A DNA stretch of 64,000 nucleotides from Alphaproteobacteria bacterium (GTDB lineage Bacteria; Pseudomonadota; Alphaproteobacteria; Rhodospirillales; WMHbin7): contig JADGAX010000001.1 in NCBI GenBank assembly GCA_015231795.1, forward strand, positions 62,001-126,000. The letters are read 5' to 3'. Positions 28,201-37,149 of this stretch are shown here, piece after piece. The translations under genes and the position numbers were made by a program. Below the pieces are notes generated by a model. The model was given only the letters and a program-made list of their open reading frames with translations, was not told the DNA's origin and did no database searches. How positions within the stretch are numbered: the stretch's first letter is position 1; every line of letters begins with the position of its first letter.

Positions 28201-29865
28201 GGGCTGATCAGCCCGCCGCCGCATCACGACATCTATTCGATCGAGGATTTGGCCCAGCTGATCTACGATCTGAAGAACGTGAACCCCAAGGCGCGTATTT
28301 CGGTCAAGCTGGTCAGCGAGATCGGCGTCGGCACCATCGCCGCTGGCGTCGCCAAGGCCAGGGCCGACCACATCACGATTTCGGGTTATGACGGCGGCAC
28401 CGGCGCAAGCCCGCTGACCGCCATCAAACATGCCGGTTCGCCCTGGGAAATCGGCTTGGCCGAGACGCATCAGACCTTGGTGCTGAACAAGCTGCGCGGT
28501 CGCGTCGCCGTGCAGGTGGATGGCGGATTGCGCACCGGGCGCGACGTGGTGATCGGCGCCTTGTTGGGTGCCGACGAATTCGGCTTCGCCACCGCCCCCC
28601 TGATCGCCGTCGGCTGCATCATGATGCGCAAATGCCATCTGAACACCTGCCCGGTCGGCGTGGCGACGCAAGATCCTGAATTGCGCAAGCGCTTCACCGG
28701 CCAGCCCGAGCATGTGATCAATTACTTCTTCTACATCGCCGAGGAAGTGCGCCGCATCATGGCGCGCCTTGGCGTGCGCAAGATGGAGGAGTTGACTGGG
28801 CGTTCCGATCTTTTGGACATGCGCAAGGCCATTTCGCATTGGAAGGCCAGGGGTCTTGATTTCAGCAAACTTCTCTATAAGCCGGAAGCGGGCAAGGGTG
28901 TCGCCATCCGCAAGAACGAGGATCAGGACCATCACCTGAACGAGGCGCTCGACAATCTGCTGATCGAGAAAGCCATGCCAGCCCTTGAGAAGGGAGAAGC
29001 GGTCGCCATCGACGTCAAGGTCACCAACGTCAATCGCACGGTGGGGGCCATGTTGTCGGGCGAAGTGGCCATGCGCCACGGCCATGCGGGCCTGCCGGAA
29101 GACACGATCCTGATCAACGCCAAGGGCACGGCGGGGCAAAGCCTGGGCGCTTTCCTGGCCCACGGCGTCGCGCTGACGCTTGAAGGCCAAGCCAATGATT
29201 ATGTCGGCAAGGGATTGTCGGGCGGGCGCATCGTCGTCTATCCGTCGCCCGAGTGCAAAATCGTGGCCGAGGAGAACATCATCGTCGGCAATACCGTTCT
29301 GTACGGCGCCATCTCGGGCGAATGCTATTTCCGTGGCGTCGCGGGCGAACGTTTCGGCGTTCGCAATTCGGGCGCCCTGGCGGTTGTCGAAGGCGTTGGC
29401 GATCACGGTTGCGAATACATGACCGGCGGTGTCGTCGTCGTTCTGGGCAAGACCGGGCGCAATTTCGCGGCAGGCATGAGCGGCGGCATCGCCTATGTGC
29501 TGGACGAGGACGGCGATTTCGATCAACGCTGCAACCTGTCGATGGTCGAGCTTGAGCCGGTGAAGGACGAGTCGGAAGCCCTGGAAAATCTTGATCATCA
29601 GGGCAATGACTTGGAAGCGCATGGCCGCGTCGACGTCATGAGCGACATGTCGCGTTTCGATGCCCAGCGCTTGCATCAGGTCATCGAGAGCCACCACCGT
29701 TACACCGGCAGCAAGCGGGCGCACGACATCCTTCTCAATTGGGTCCATTATCTGCCCAAGTTCAAGAAGGTGATGCCGGTCGATTACCGGCGCGCGCTTA
29801 CGGAAATGCAGGCGATGCAGTCTGGAAAGTCCGCCCCGGCGGCTCGTCCGGCGAAAGGACACTAA
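25201..29865 (+). CDS. gltB: NADPH-dependent glutamate synthase large chain
   Basis: 1554 residues. Converts glutamine and 2-oxoglutarate into two glutamates, the main ammonium assimilation exit for a diazotroph. The N-terminal nucleophile Cys29 ([15 protein letters not shown]) is released by removing a 28-residue propeptide. Then come the glutaminase, central, FMN-binding synthase ([25 protein letters not shown]) and GXGXG beta-helix domains; the 3Fe-4S ligands are in [15 protein letters not shown]. The start could be this ATG or one four codons later. gltD follows after one base. Confidence 0.97.
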   Translation: MTEPMSNPFLSGLPEAQGLYDPSFERDACGIGFVAHIKNKKSHKIVADGLEILKRLVHRGAVGADPHAGDGAGILVQMPDAFLRAEAAKLGITLPEQGHYACGMVNLPKSAAERDLCVAGLERAVAEEGQVLLGWRDVPVNEMALSEGVRGTAPLVRQIFIGRNAALASQDAFERKLMVIRKKSFNQINESGDAKLADYYLPSLSSRTIVYKGMFLAEQVGAFYPDLLDERFESALALVHQRFSTNTFPTWKLAHPFRLICHNGEINTLRGNLNWMTARRGTMKSDVLGDDLNKIWPITVEGQSDSASFDNALELLLMGGYSLAHAVMIMIPEAWAGNPLMDEERKSFYEYHAAMMEPWDGPAAVAFSDGRQIGATLDRNGLRPARYIVTKDDRVIMSSEVGVLDIPESEIIQKWRLQPGRMLLIDLEKGRLIPDEEIKRELTRAHPYKSWVKKTQIVLEDLPAAVAPMAPDPQTLLDRQQAFGYTQEDIKFLITPMAVTGQEAVGSMGNDSPLAVLSDKPKPLFNYFKQCFAQVTNPPIDSTREELVMSLVSFIGPRPNLLGLTDGDSRQRLEVRQPILTNQDLEKIRAIEDATDGVFKARTIDITYNASEGAGGMQKALERFKTEADKALGEGCNILILSDRKISAARIAVPSLLATSTVHHHLVRSGSRTRAGLVVETGEPREVHHFCVLAGYGAEAINPYLLFETIATVPLPEDLSEYEVQKRTIKALDKAVLKVMAKMGISTFQSYCGAQIFDAVGLSQEFLDAYFTKTSSRVGGAGLAEIADETVRRHAIAYGDDPMYRLSLDPGGDYAWRLRGDNHAWTPESIAALQHSVRGAGFEKFQEFCKLIDEQSEKLLTLRGLFDMKWAPTPVPLDEVEPAKEIVKRFATGAMSFGSISREAHTTLAAAMNRIGGKSNSGEGGEESERYKPLPNGDLLRSAIKQVASGRFGVTAEYLVNGSDIQIKMAQGAKPGEGGQLPGHKVDATIARVRHSTPGVGLISPPPHHDIYSIEDLAQLIYDLKNVNPKARISVKLVSEIGVGTIAAGVAKARADHITISGYDGGTGASPLTAIKHAGSPWEIGLAETHQTLVLNKLRGRVAVQVDGGLRTGRDVVIGALLGADEFGFATAPLIAVGCIMMRKCHLNTCPVGVATQDPELRKRFTGQPEHVINYFFYIAEEVRRIMARLGVRKMEELTGRSDLLDMRKAISHWKARGLDFSKLLYKPEAGKGVAIRKNEDQDHHLNEALDNLLIEKAMPALEKGEAVAIDVKVTNVNRTVGAMLSGEVAMRHGHAGLPEDTILINAKGTAGQSLGAFLAHGVALTLEGQANDYVGKGLSGGRIVVYPSPECKIVAEENIIVGNTVLYGAISGECYFRGVAGERFGVRNSGALAVVEGVGDHGCEYMTGGVVVVLGKTGRNFAAGMSGGIAYVLDEDGDFDQRCNLSMVELEPVKDESEALENLDHQGNDLEAHGRVDVMSDMSRFDAQRLHQVIESHHRYTGSKRAHDILLNWVHYLPKFKKVMPVDYRRALTEMQAMQSGKSAPAARPAKGH

Positions 29866-29866
29866 G

Positions 29867-31282
29867 ATGGGCAAGCCCACTGGATTTATGGAATTCTCGC
29901 GCCAGGAGCGGACCTATGCGCCCGCTTCCGACCGCATCTCGCACTATAACGAGTTCGTGATCGGCCTTGATGACGCGGCGTTGTCGCGCCAGGGGGCGCG
30001 CTGCATGGATTGCGGCATTCCCTTTTGCCATTCCGGCTGTCCGGTGGCGAACGTCATCCCCGATTGGAACGATCTGATCTATAAGGGCCGCTGGAAAGAA
30101 GCGTTGGAGGCGTTGCACGCCACCAACAATTTCCCGGAATTCACCGGCCGCATCTGTCCGGCGCCTTGCGAACAGGCTTGCACGCTCAATATCGACGACG
30201 TGCCGGTGACCATCAAGACCATCGAATGCGCCATCATCGACCGTGCCTGGGAAGAAGGCTGGATCACGCCGCAAATCCCCGCCAAGCGCTCGGGAAAATC
30301 GGTTGCCGTCATCGGTTCCGGCCCGGCGGGTTTGGCCGCCGCCCAGCAACTGGCCCGCGCCGGTCATGAAGTGACGGTCTTCGAGAAGAACGCCAAGGCG
30401 GGCGGTCTACTGCGCTATGGCATTCCCGATTTCAAACTGTCCAAGTCGCTGATCGACCGGCGCGTCGCCCAGATGCGCGCCGAGGGCGTCGAGTTCCGCA
30501 CCAAGGCGCATGTCGGACAGAATGTGGACGCCAAGGAATTGTTGGCCAAGTTCGACGCCGTGCTGCTGGCGGGCGGCGCCGAGCAACCGCGCGATCTGGC
30601 CGTGCCCGGACGCGAGCTTTCGGGCATTCATTTCGCCATGGATTTTCTGGGCCAGCAGAACAGGCGCGTCGGCGGCGAACAGTTCGATTGCGACGATATC
30701 TTCGCCACCGGAAAGCGCGTGGTGGTGATTGGCGGCGGCGACACGGGGTCGGATTGCATCGGCACCTCGGTGCGCCAAAGGGCATTGTCGGTCACGCAGA
30801 TCGAGATCATGCCCAAGCCCCCCGAAAAGGAAAACAAGGCGCTCAATTGGCCGAATTGGCCCAACAAGATGCGCACCTCCTCGTCACACGAGGAAGGGTG
30901 CGAGCGCATGTGGAGCGTCGCCACCCAATCCTTCTTTGGCAAGAACGGCAAGCTGGCCGGTCTGAATGCCGTACAGGTGGATCAGAAAATGCAGCCGATT
31001 GCGGGAACCGAGTTCGTGATCGAGGCCGATCTGGCCTTCCTGGCCATGGGCTTCGTCTCACCGGTCAAGCAGGGGCTGCTTGACGCCTTGGGCGTGGGGT
31101 TGGATCAGCGCGGCAACGTGGCCGCTGATTACGAGGGCTTTGCCACCTCGGTGCCCAAAGTGTTCGCGGCGGGCGACATTCGTCGTGGGCAAAGCCTGGT
31201 CGTCTGGGCGATCCGCGAGGGCCGCAGGGCCGCCGCCGCCATCGACGCCTTCCTGGTCGGTTCCAGCGTTCTGCCCAGGTAA
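29867..31282 (+). CDS. gltD: NADPH-dependent glutamate synthase small chain
   Basis: 471 residues. It takes electrons from NADPH through FAD and two [4Fe-4S] clusters to GltB. The N-terminal cluster cysteines are in [17 protein letters not shown] and [14 protein letters not shown]; the FAD site is [20 protein letters not shown] and the NADPH site is [15 protein letters not shown]. The start codon follows the gltB stop by one base, so the subunits are made together. It converges with the cytochrome gene at 31288. Confidence 0.97.
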   Translation: MGKPTGFMEFSRQERTYAPASDRISHYNEFVIGLDDAALSRQGARCMDCGIPFCHSGCPVANVIPDWNDLIYKGRWKEALEALHATNNFPEFTGRICPAPCEQACTLNIDDVPVTIKTIECAIIDRAWEEGWITPQIPAKRSGKSVAVIGSGPAGLAAAQQLARAGHEVTVFEKNAKAGGLLRYGIPDFKLSKSLIDRRVAQMRAEGVEFRTKAHVGQNVDAKELLAKFDAVLLAGGAEQPRDLAVPGRELSGIHFAMDFLGQQNRRVGGEQFDCDDIFATGKRVVVIGGGDTGSDCIGTSVRQRALSVTQIEIMPKPPEKENKALNWPNWPNKMRTSSSHEEGCERMWSVATQSFFGKNGKLAGLNAVQVDQKMQPIAGTEFVIEADLAFLAMGFVSPVKQGLLDALGVGLDQRGNVAADYEGFATSVPKVFAAGDIRRGQSLVVWAIREGRRAAAAIDAFLVGSSVLPR

Positions 31283-31287
31283 GCGAT

Positions 31288-31743
31288 TCAGTCCTCGAAG
31301 ATGCCCTCTGCCGCCTTGGGGTGGCAGGCTTGGCAATTGGCCAGCGTCTTGGCGCGGGCCAGCATGGGCGATCCTGGCTTGAACTTCTTGTGCTTGCGCT
31401 GGAAGCCATACGTCTCGGTCAGGCGCAGGGGCGCTTCGTCTCCGTTGACGCCCTTGATGAAGGGGCTGGGCCGTTCGGTTTTGGCGTCGCCAGCCCTGGC
31501 CAGCAGGGCTTCCTCAACCGCTTTCCTGCGGTCTTCGGTCAATCTGGCGTCGTCGCCGAAATGGTTGTCCAGGTTCGCCATGATCTTGCGCCACGAGGCC
31601 TTGGGCAGCCATCCCGCTGAAAAGGGTAAATGGCAGGAGGAACATTCCTTGACCAGCAGCGGGTCTTGGCCGGTTTGGGCGAAACTTGCCCCGCTGGCTG
31701 TGGATATGGCAAGAATCAGAAGGGCGGGGATTGGCCAGTTCAT
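31288..31743 (-). CDS. Dihaem cytochrome c (DHC type)
   Basis: 151 residues with a signal peptide (LLILAISTASGASFAQ). Two haem c attachment sites are visible: CSSCH at residues 34-38 and CQACH at 137-141, the latter close to the C-terminus. The spacing and the GWLPKASWRKIMANLDNHFG segment match the DHC family, small periplasmic electron carriers often linked to cytochrome b or to sphaeroides-type haem proteins. No partner cytochrome b is adjacent, so its redox partner is unknown. Confidence 0.85.
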   Translation of the reverse strand: MNWPIPALLILAISTASGASFAQTGQDPLLVKECSSCHLPFSAGWLPKASWRKIMANLDNHFGDDARLTEDRRKAVEEALLARAGDAKTERPSPFIKGVNGDEAPLRLTETYGFQRKHKKFKPGSPMLARAKTLANCQACHPKAAEGIFED

Positions 31744-31809
31744 GAATGAATGCTCCAGAAGTTGACTGCGGGCATTCTTGCATTCGAAGCTGAACCCTGG
31801 CTGAACGGA

Positions 31810-32967
31810 TCAGCTATTCCCCTTCAATCGGATGCGCAGCGCCCCCCACAGGCCCAGCCCGGAAACGACGGTCATGACCAGGAAGGCATGGCCTCCCAGC
31901 GCGTGATAAAGGGGGCCAGCGGCCAGCAGGCCGATTCCTTGCGCCACGCCCGCCACGCCCGACGAGTAAAGCCCCTGGGCGCGTCCGGAAAGCGAGAGCG
32001 GAATGTTGCGCGACAGGTAATGCATGCAGCCCAAATGGAAGGCCCCAAAGGTAAGGGCGTGCAGCGCCTGCGCGCCATACAGGGCGGGAAGCCAGGTGGT
32101 GAATCCCAGCACCGTCCAGCGCACCAATCCTCCCGCTCCGGCCAGAATCATCAGGCCCGCCGGTCCCAGCCGGTTCAAGACCTTGTTGCCTTGCGAGAAT
32201 AGCAATATCTCCGCCAGCACGCCCAGCGACCAGAGGATGCCGATCGTAGTCTCGCCGATTCCCGCTTGGCGCCAATGCAGGGTGGAAAAGCCGTAATAGA
32301 CCATGTGGCTGGTTTGCAGGGCGCTGGCGGTGGCGATGAACAATAGAAAGCGGCGGTCTTGAAACAGCGTCATCATGCCGACGGCGCTTTGCGGCGCATC
32401 CTTGCGCTTCTCGATGCGCATTTCCGGCAATCCCAGCGTGATCAGGGCCATCAGCAGCAGAAAAGCCAGCGACACCGGCAGGACGACTTCGGAACTTCGC
32501 CCCGACAGGTACCAGCCGCCCAGCAGGGCGGCCAGGATGAAGGCCAGCGATCCCCACAGGCGCACGCGCCCGTAATCGAACTGGTGGGTTTGCGCCATGT
32601 GCAAAGACAGATTCTCGGCCAGCGGCATCTGCGCCGTGAACAGGCCGCTGGCGATGGCCGAAAGGAGCAGCAGCGGGAAGAAACCGTGCGTGACCCAGAA
32701 GGCGGCGAAAGCGAAAAAGGTGGCGAAGGCCAAGCCGATCATGGCCGTGCGTCTTTTGCCCAGCCGGTCGACCCAACTGCCGATGACGGGATTGACCGCC
32801 ACTTTCGAGATCGATCCCACCGCCAGCAATACGCCGATCTGCCACTCCGATAGCCCCCGCCCGGATAGGAAAACCGGCCAGAAGGGCAGCATTACGCCGA
32901 CCGGCGCGAACAGGCCCGCATAATGAGCGGCCAAGCGCAATTTCAGGAAGGGGGGCGGGGCTGACAT
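31810..32967 (-). CDS. MFS transporter, HcaT (phenylpropionate permease)-like
   Basis: 385 residues from the ATG at 32965-32967; an ATG at 32988 would add seven. About twelve hydrophobic helices with the MFS loop motif GSWVDRLGKRR between helices 2 and 3. The N-terminus (YAGLFAPVGVMLPFWPVFL, LSEWQIGVLLAVGS) resembles the MFS_1-like group that includes HcaT, the 3-phenylpropionate permease. It is divergent from the pad operon and shares its promoter region, so import of phenylacetate or a related aromatic acid is a reasonable inference. The family also includes nucleoside and sugar porters. Confidence 0.7.
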   Translation of the reverse strand: MSAPPPFLKLRLAAHYAGLFAPVGVMLPFWPVFLSGRGLSEWQIGVLLAVGSISKVAVNPVIGSWVDRLGKRRTAMIGLAFATFFAFAAFWVTHGFFPLLLLSAIASGLFTAQMPLAENLSLHMAQTHQFDYGRVRLWGSLAFILAALLGGWYLSGRSSEVVLPVSLAFLLLMALITLGLPEMRIEKRKDAPQSAVGMMTLFQDRRFLLFIATASALQTSHMVYYGFSTLHWRQAGIGETTIGILWSLGVLAEILLFSQGNKVLNRLGPAGLMILAGAGGLVRWTVLGFTTWLPALYGAQALHALTFGAFHLGCMHYLSRNIPLSLSGRAQGLYSSGVAGVAQGIGLLAAGPLYHALGGHAFLVMTVVSGLGLWGALRIRLKGNS

Positions 32968-33039
32968 TGCAACAGTTTGATACGGCATGACTTTCTGGGC
33001 AAGTGGGCGCTGCGCTTCAAGACATGATACATTATGCAA

Positions 33040-33153
33040 TTAACAAAATGAGAAAAGTGTGTCGAATTTGATTGCGAATTCGGTATCGCGATGCTAGTTT
33101 TCGATAGCAACCGGCCCTAAGGCCGGAACAACGCCTAGGATGGAGGAAGCCCC
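33040..33153. promoter_or_regulatory. Divergent promoter region of transporter and pad operon, with leader hairpin
   Basis: AT-rich DNA at 33027-33058 suits divergent promoters. Downstream, GCTA (33093-33096) pairs with TAGC (33105-33108) and CCGGCC (33111-33116) with GGCCGG (33121-33126), a stable hairpin 14 bases before the GGAGG ribosome site of the thioesterase gene. No regulator site could be named with confidence. Confidence 0.35.
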
Positions 33154-33558
33154 ATGAAGTCCAGTCTTGCCGCAGGTCTTGCCGCCACGAGGCGTTTCGA
33201 CGTCGATAAGGACAGGACCATCAGCTTCATGGGCGAAGAGGGGCGGGTTTACGCCACCCCTTCGATGGTGCGCGACATCGAACAGACCTGCCGCGATTTC
33301 CTGCTGGAGCATTTGGACGTTGGCGAGGATTCGGTGGGCACCAGGGTCGAGTTTGACCATATGGCGGCCACGCCTTTGGGCATGGCGGTCGAATTCACGG
33401 TCACCATCGCCGAGGTTCAGGGCAAGGCCGTCACCTTCGAAGTGACGGGCAAGGACGCCATGGACCAGATTTGTCGCGGCAAACATTGGCGCTTCGTGGT
33501 TGATGTGGCGAAAACGGCCGAGCGCATCAAAGCCAAGATCGCCAAGTCCAAAGGTTAA
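33154..33558 (+). CDS. Hot-dog acyl-CoA thioesterase, FlK-like
   Basis: 134 residues. It matches the fluoroacetyl-CoA thioesterase (FlK) family: Thr35 in YATPSM, Glu43 in RDIEQTC and His69 in EFDHMAATP have exactly the spacing of the FlK catalytic Thr42/Glu50/His76. The family hydrolyses small activated acyl-CoAs. It is the first gene of the pad operon, with GGAGGAAG before the ATG and padC 28 bases after the stop. In the pad pathway a phenylglyoxylyl-CoA or trapped aromatic-CoA could be its substrate; this is inference from context. Confidence 0.8.
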   Translation: MKSSLAAGLAATRRFDVDKDRTISFMGEEGRVYATPSMVRDIEQTCRDFLLEHLDVGEDSVGTRVEFDHMAATPLGMAVEFTVTIAEVQGKAVTFEVTGKDAMDQICRGKHWRFVVDVAKTAERIKAKIAKSKG

Positions 33559-33586
33559 TCTGCATTCCCTTTAAAGGGATCGCCTT

Positions 33587-34243
33587 ATGACAAAGTACGT
33601 TCTCGTTGCCGATCTCAGGCGTTGCGTGGGTTGTCAGACCTGCACGGCGGCCTGCAAGAATTCGAACGCCACGGCGCCCGGCATTCAATGGCGCAAGGTG
33701 CTTGATGTCGAGACGGGCACGTATCCCGATGTCCGGCGCTCCTTCTTGCCGGTGGGCTGCATGCATTGCGACGATCCGCCCTGCATGACCGTGTGCCCTT
33801 CGACCGCCACCAAGAAGCGCGACGACGGCATCGTCATCATTGATTATGACCTGTGCATCGGCTGCGCCTATTGCGCCGTCGCCTGCCCCTATCAGGCGCG
33901 CTTCAAGGTGAAGGATCGTTTAAGCGCTTACGGCGAGGCGGCTGGCGAAATGTCGCACGAGGCGGCGCGATTCGATCAGGCGCTGATCGGCGTCGCCCAG
34001 AAGTGCACCTTCTGCGCCGACCGCATCGACGAGGGGCTGGCTTTGGGGCTGGTTCCCGGCAAAGACTGGCAGGCGACTCCGGCTTGCGTCAATTCCTGCA
34101 TTTCGAGCGCGCTTCAATTCGGCGATCTGGACGACAAGGACAGCGCGGTCAGCCGGTTGCTGGCGGAAAACCAGTCGTCTCGCATGCATGAGGAATTGGG
34201 AACGGGTCCCAACATCTATTACATCTGGGATGATGCGCCATGA
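33587..34243 (+). CDS. padC: Iron-sulfur subunit of phenylacetyl-CoA:acceptor oxidoreductase (PadC-like)
   Basis: 218 residues, an electron-transfer subunit of the molybdopterin DMSO-reductase family. Four [4Fe-4S] cluster motifs are seen: CVGCQTCTAAC at the N-terminus, CMHCDDPPCMTVCP, CIGCAYCAVACP and a later CTFCADR with a distant Cys. These subunits connect a Mo catalytic chain to a membrane quinone-reactive subunit, here padD, which overlaps by ATGA. In the characterised pad operon of denitrifying betaproteobacteria, padB-C-D oxidise phenylacetyl-CoA. The catalytic padB gene is missing here, so the assignment rests on padD and padE-J; another DMSO-reductase-type partner is possible. Confidence 0.75.
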   Translation: MTKYVLVADLRRCVGCQTCTAACKNSNATAPGIQWRKVLDVETGTYPDVRRSFLPVGCMHCDDPPCMTVCPSTATKKRDDGIVIIDYDLCIGCAYCAVACPYQARFKVKDRLSAYGEAAGEMSHEAARFDQALIGVAQKCTFCADRIDEGLALGLVPGKDWQATPACVNSCISSALQFGDLDDKDSAVSRLLAENQSSRMHEELGTGPNIYYIWDDAP

Positions 34244-35100
34244 CATCCGACCTGCGCGAGATCAAAGGCGTTTCCCCCTGGCTGCAAACCAACTGGGATG
34301 CCCGTGCCGCCGGCAATTTCATCGGCGGCGGCACCGGCACGGGTTTGCTGGCGGTGGCGGCGTTCCTGGGGCTGACGCCCATTGGCCTGTTTTCCATTCT
34401 GGGCTTGGCCTTCGTCGGCCTGGGATTGCTGTGCGTGTGGCTGGAGATCGGCAGGCCCTGGCGCGCCATCAATGTTTTCTTTCATCCCCAGACCTCTTGG
34501 ATGACCCGCGAGGGATTGGTCGCCATGCCCTTGTTCGGTCTGGGCGGCCTGGCCTTTCTGTTCGATTCCACGCTGGCCCTGATGGCGGCGGCGCTGGTGG
34601 GGCTGTTCTATCTGTATTGTCAGGCGCGCATCATATCGGCCAGCAAAGGCATTCCCGCTTGGCGTCATCCGGCCTTGATCCCTGCCTTGTTGGCCATGGG
34701 ACTGGCCGAAGGAGCCGGGGTGGCGATGTTGTTCGCCCCAGGCCAGGGCGCGTTTCTGGCCTTGGTTCTGATCGGCTTGCGCTACGCCCTGTGGCAGCTC
34801 TATCTGAACCGTCTTGAGGCGGATGGCGCTCCGGCTGGAACGATCAAAGCCTTCGCCGTCAGCCGCAAACTGTTTCTGATCGCGGGCCATATGCTGCCGC
34901 TTCTGCTGATCGGCGCGGCGGAATTTTCTGAAAGCCCGCTATTGGCGATGGGCGGCGGATTGCTGGTCGTCGCCTCGGGCTGGTGGATGAAACTTATCCT
35001 GATCACGAAAGCGGCCTATAATCAGGGCTTCGCCGTTCCCCGCGTTCCCGTGCGCGGCCAAGGCAAGCCGGGGGCGCCAGTCAAGCCGGGTTGGGTATGA
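34240..35100 (+). CDS. padD: Membrane anchor subunit (PadD/DmsC-like)
   Basis: 286 residues with about eight hydrophobic helices (GLLAVAAFLGLTPIGLFSIL, LMAAALVGLFYLYCQARI, LFLIAGHMLPLLLIGAAE). This is the DmsC-type quinone-linked anchor that usually goes with a four-cluster iron-sulfur protein such as padC. The internal EIGRPWRAINVFFHPQTSWMTRE matches the conserved loop of the family. It overlaps padC and padE by ATGA each. In the pad system it should pass electrons from phenylacetyl-CoA oxidation to the quinone pool. Confidence 0.75.
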   Translation: MTSDLREIKGVSPWLQTNWDARAAGNFIGGGTGTGLLAVAAFLGLTPIGLFSILGLAFVGLGLLCVWLEIGRPWRAINVFFHPQTSWMTREGLVAMPLFGLGGLAFLFDSTLALMAAALVGLFYLYCQARIISASKGIPAWRHPALIPALLAMGLAEGAGVAMLFAPGQGAFLALVLIGLRYALWQLYLNRLEADGAPAGTIKAFAVSRKLFLIAGHMLPLLLIGAAEFSESPLLAMGGGLLVVASGWWMKLILITKAAYNQGFAVPRVPVRGQGKPGAPVKPGWV

Positions 35101-35663
35101 CCGAGATTCGCATTCATGGACGCGGCGGCCAAGGCGCCGTGATGGCGTCGGGACTGCTGGCCCAAGCCATGGCGGGCGAGGGGCGCTACGTGGTCGCCAT
35201 TCCCTCGTTCGGTTTCGAGCGCCGGGGCGCTCCCGTGGCCTGTTTCATGCGCGTCGATTCCAAACCCATCCGCGCCATGACCAACATCTACAAGCCCGAT
35301 GTCATCTTGTGCATCGATCCCACGGTGTCTCGCGTGATCAACATCTTCCAAGGCATGAGCGCTGGCGGCATTTTGGTGCAAGCGGGCAAGGGCGATATCG
35401 AGCGTCTGGGCGTTCCCGACGTCGTATCCAGGATCGGGCTATGTGACGCGGTGGGCATTGCGCTTTCCATCTTCAAGCGCCCCATCACCAATACCGTGAT
35501 GCTGGGAGCTTTCGCCCGCGCCACTGGGCTGGTGGGGCTGGACTCGCTGAAAGCGGCGATCGAGGAGGGTGAGTTTCGCGATGCGGGCCTCAAGCAGAAT
35601 TTGGAAGCCGTGGAGCGCGGCTATGCCGAGACCGAGATTCACGAATTGAGGGCGGCGGCATGA
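35097..35663 (+). CDS. padE: Phenylglyoxylate:acceptor oxidoreductase gamma subunit
   Basis: 188 residues from the ATG at 35097 that overlaps the padD stop. It is the gamma domain of 2-oxoacid:ferredoxin oxidoreductases: IRIHGRGGQGAVMASGLLAQA at the N-terminus, SFGFERRGAPV in the middle. It begins the five-subunit complex padE-I that decarboxylates phenylglyoxylate to benzoyl-CoA, CO2 and reduced carrier. Alone it could belong to a pyruvate or indolepyruvate enzyme; the following padF-I order identifies it. Confidence 0.86.
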   Translation: MTEIRIHGRGGQGAVMASGLLAQAMAGEGRYVVAIPSFGFERRGAPVACFMRVDSKPIRAMTNIYKPDVILCIDPTVSRVINIFQGMSAGGILVQAGKGDIERLGVPDVVSRIGLCDAVGIALSIFKRPITNTVMLGAFARATGLVGLDSLKAAIEEGEFRDAGLKQNLEAVERGYAETEIHELRAAA

Positions 35664-35935
35664 CGGACCCCAGGGCCAACATTCCCGACAATCTGTGTCC
35701 GGTCGCCACCGAACTGTCCACCATGCTGCCCGGCGATTGGCGGGCCATGCGCCCGGTGGTGGACCGTGACAAATGCGTAAAATGCGCCGTCTGCTGGCTG
35801 TTCTGCCCGGTGCAGTGCATCAAGGAAATGCCCGCTTGGTTCGACGTGAATTACGCCACCTGCAAGGGCTGCGGCATTTGCGCCAACGAATGTCCGCACC
35901 GCGCCATCGTCATGGTCGAGGAGCCGCAGGAATGA
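35660..35935 (+). CDS. padF: Phenylglyoxylate:acceptor oxidoreductase delta (ferredoxin) subunit
   Basis: 91 residues with two [4Fe-4S] motifs, CVKCAVCWLFCPVQC and CKGCGICANECP, the usual delta subunit of 2-oxoacid oxidoreductases. It overlaps padE and padG by ATGA at each end, showing tight coupling. It carries electrons between the thiamine centre and the flavin/iron-sulfur chain of padH and padI. Confidence 0.87.
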   Translation: MTDPRANIPDNLCPVATELSTMLPGDWRAMRPVVDRDKCVKCAVCWLFCPVQCIKEMPAWFDVNYATCKGCGICANECPHRAIVMVEEPQE

Positions 35936-37146
35936 CGGTCCAATCGAAAGCCAGGGGCAAGATCATCGTCGTCGATGGCAACGAGGCCGCCGCCAAGGGC
36001 GTCGCCCTGGCCAGGCCCGATGTGGTGGCCGTCTATCCCATCACGCCGCAATCCTCGCTGGTCGAGGCGCTGTCGTCCATGATCGCCACCGGCGAGTTGG
36101 ATGCCGAACTGATGAATGTGGAAGGCGAGCATTCCGTACTGTCGGCGCTGCAAGGCGCTGCGCTGGCCGGGGCCAGAACCTATACCGCCACCTCGGGTCC
36201 GGGGTTGGCCTTCATGTTCGAACCCTATATCCGCCAGCCCGGTCTGCGCCTGCCCATGGTGGCCTCGCTGGTCACCCGCGACACTTTGACGCCGCAATGC
36301 GTCTGGGGCGGCCATCAAGACGCCATGCTGGTGCGCGAATGCGGCTGGATTCACATGTATTGCGAAACGGTGCAGGAAATCCTGGATACCGTCATCATGG
36401 GCTACAAGGTGGCAGAGCATCCCGAAATCATGCTGCCGGTCAACGTCAATCACGACGGCAATTACCTGTCCTTTGGCGTCACCAGTTGCGAATTGCCCGA
36501 TCAGGCGATGGTCGATGATTTCCTGGGTCCGAAAAGCATCAACTGGCATGCGGCCCTTGATCCGGAACGCCCGATGTCGGTCGATCCCTTGACCGGCAAT
36601 GCGGGCGGGGCGGGGCCTTCGATGTTCGTGCGTTACAGAAAAGGCCAGACCGATGCGATGGCGCGGTCGCTGCAGGTGATCTGCGACGTGCATGCCGATT
36701 GGGCCAAGCGCACCGGACGCGCCCATGCGCCCTTGGTCGAGGAATACCGTTTGGACGATGCCGAGATCGCTCTGGTCACCCTGGGCAGCATGACGGGTGC
36801 GGCCAAGGATTGTTGCGACGCTCTGCGCGATGCCGGGCGCAAGGTGGGCGTGATCAAGGTGAAAACCTATCGCCCCTTCCCCGTGCAGGCGATGGCGAAG
36901 GCCTTGTCCAAGGTGAAGGCGGTGGGGGTGGTCGACCGCTCGGTCAGCTATGGCTGGAATTCAGGCCCCATGCATCACGACGTGTTGGCCGCCATGGCCA
37001 AGTCGGGTTTCGTCATGCCCTGCATCCCGTTCATCGGCGGGCTTGCGGGCGCCGACATGACGCAATCGCACTTCGAGCAGGCTTTCGACATCGTGGCCAA
37101 GGGCGACATGCCGTCAGGCCCCATCTGGATGAACGAGAAGGATTAG
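35932..37146 (+). CDS. padG: Phenylglyoxylate:acceptor oxidoreductase alpha subunit
   Basis: 404 residues from the ATG at 35932 overlapping the padF stop; the in-frame stretch before it is a shadow of padF. It holds the 2-oxoacid oxidoreductase alpha domains: AVYPITPQSSLVEALS, then MNVEGEHSVLSALQGAALAG and TATSGPGLAFMFE, plus the C-terminal VVDRSVSYGWNSGP domain. It pairs with padI to form the thiamine diphosphate site. It resembles pyruvate and 2-ketoisovalerate alpha chains, but padH and padJ in the same operon favour phenylglyoxylate. Confidence 0.88.
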   Translation: MTVQSKARGKIIVVDGNEAAAKGVALARPDVVAVYPITPQSSLVEALSSMIATGELDAELMNVEGEHSVLSALQGAALAGARTYTATSGPGLAFMFEPYIRQPGLRLPMVASLVTRDTLTPQCVWGGHQDAMLVRECGWIHMYCETVQEILDTVIMGYKVAEHPEIMLPVNVNHDGNYLSFGVTSCELPDQAMVDDFLGPKSINWHAALDPERPMSVDPLTGNAGGAGPSMFVRYRKGQTDAMARSLQVICDVHADWAKRTGRAHAPLVEEYRLDDAEIALVTLGSMTGAAKDCCDALRDAGRKVGVIKVKTYRPFPVQAMAKALSKVKAVGVVDRSVSYGWNSGPMHHDVLAAMAKSGFVMPCIPFIGGLAGADMTQSHFEQAFDIVAKGDMPSGPIWMNEKD

Positions 37147-37149
37147 GCG

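Noticed and set aside
27706-29880. Minus-strand open frame of 724 codons inside gltB
   Set aside because: It is antisense to a fully conserved glutamate synthase, is rich in His/Ala/Gly/Asp as expected for the complement of GC-rich codons, and has no recognisable domain.
33067-33080. FNR-like TTGAT half-site upstream of the pad operon
   Set aside because: The second half (AATTC) does not match ATCAA; too weak to claim.
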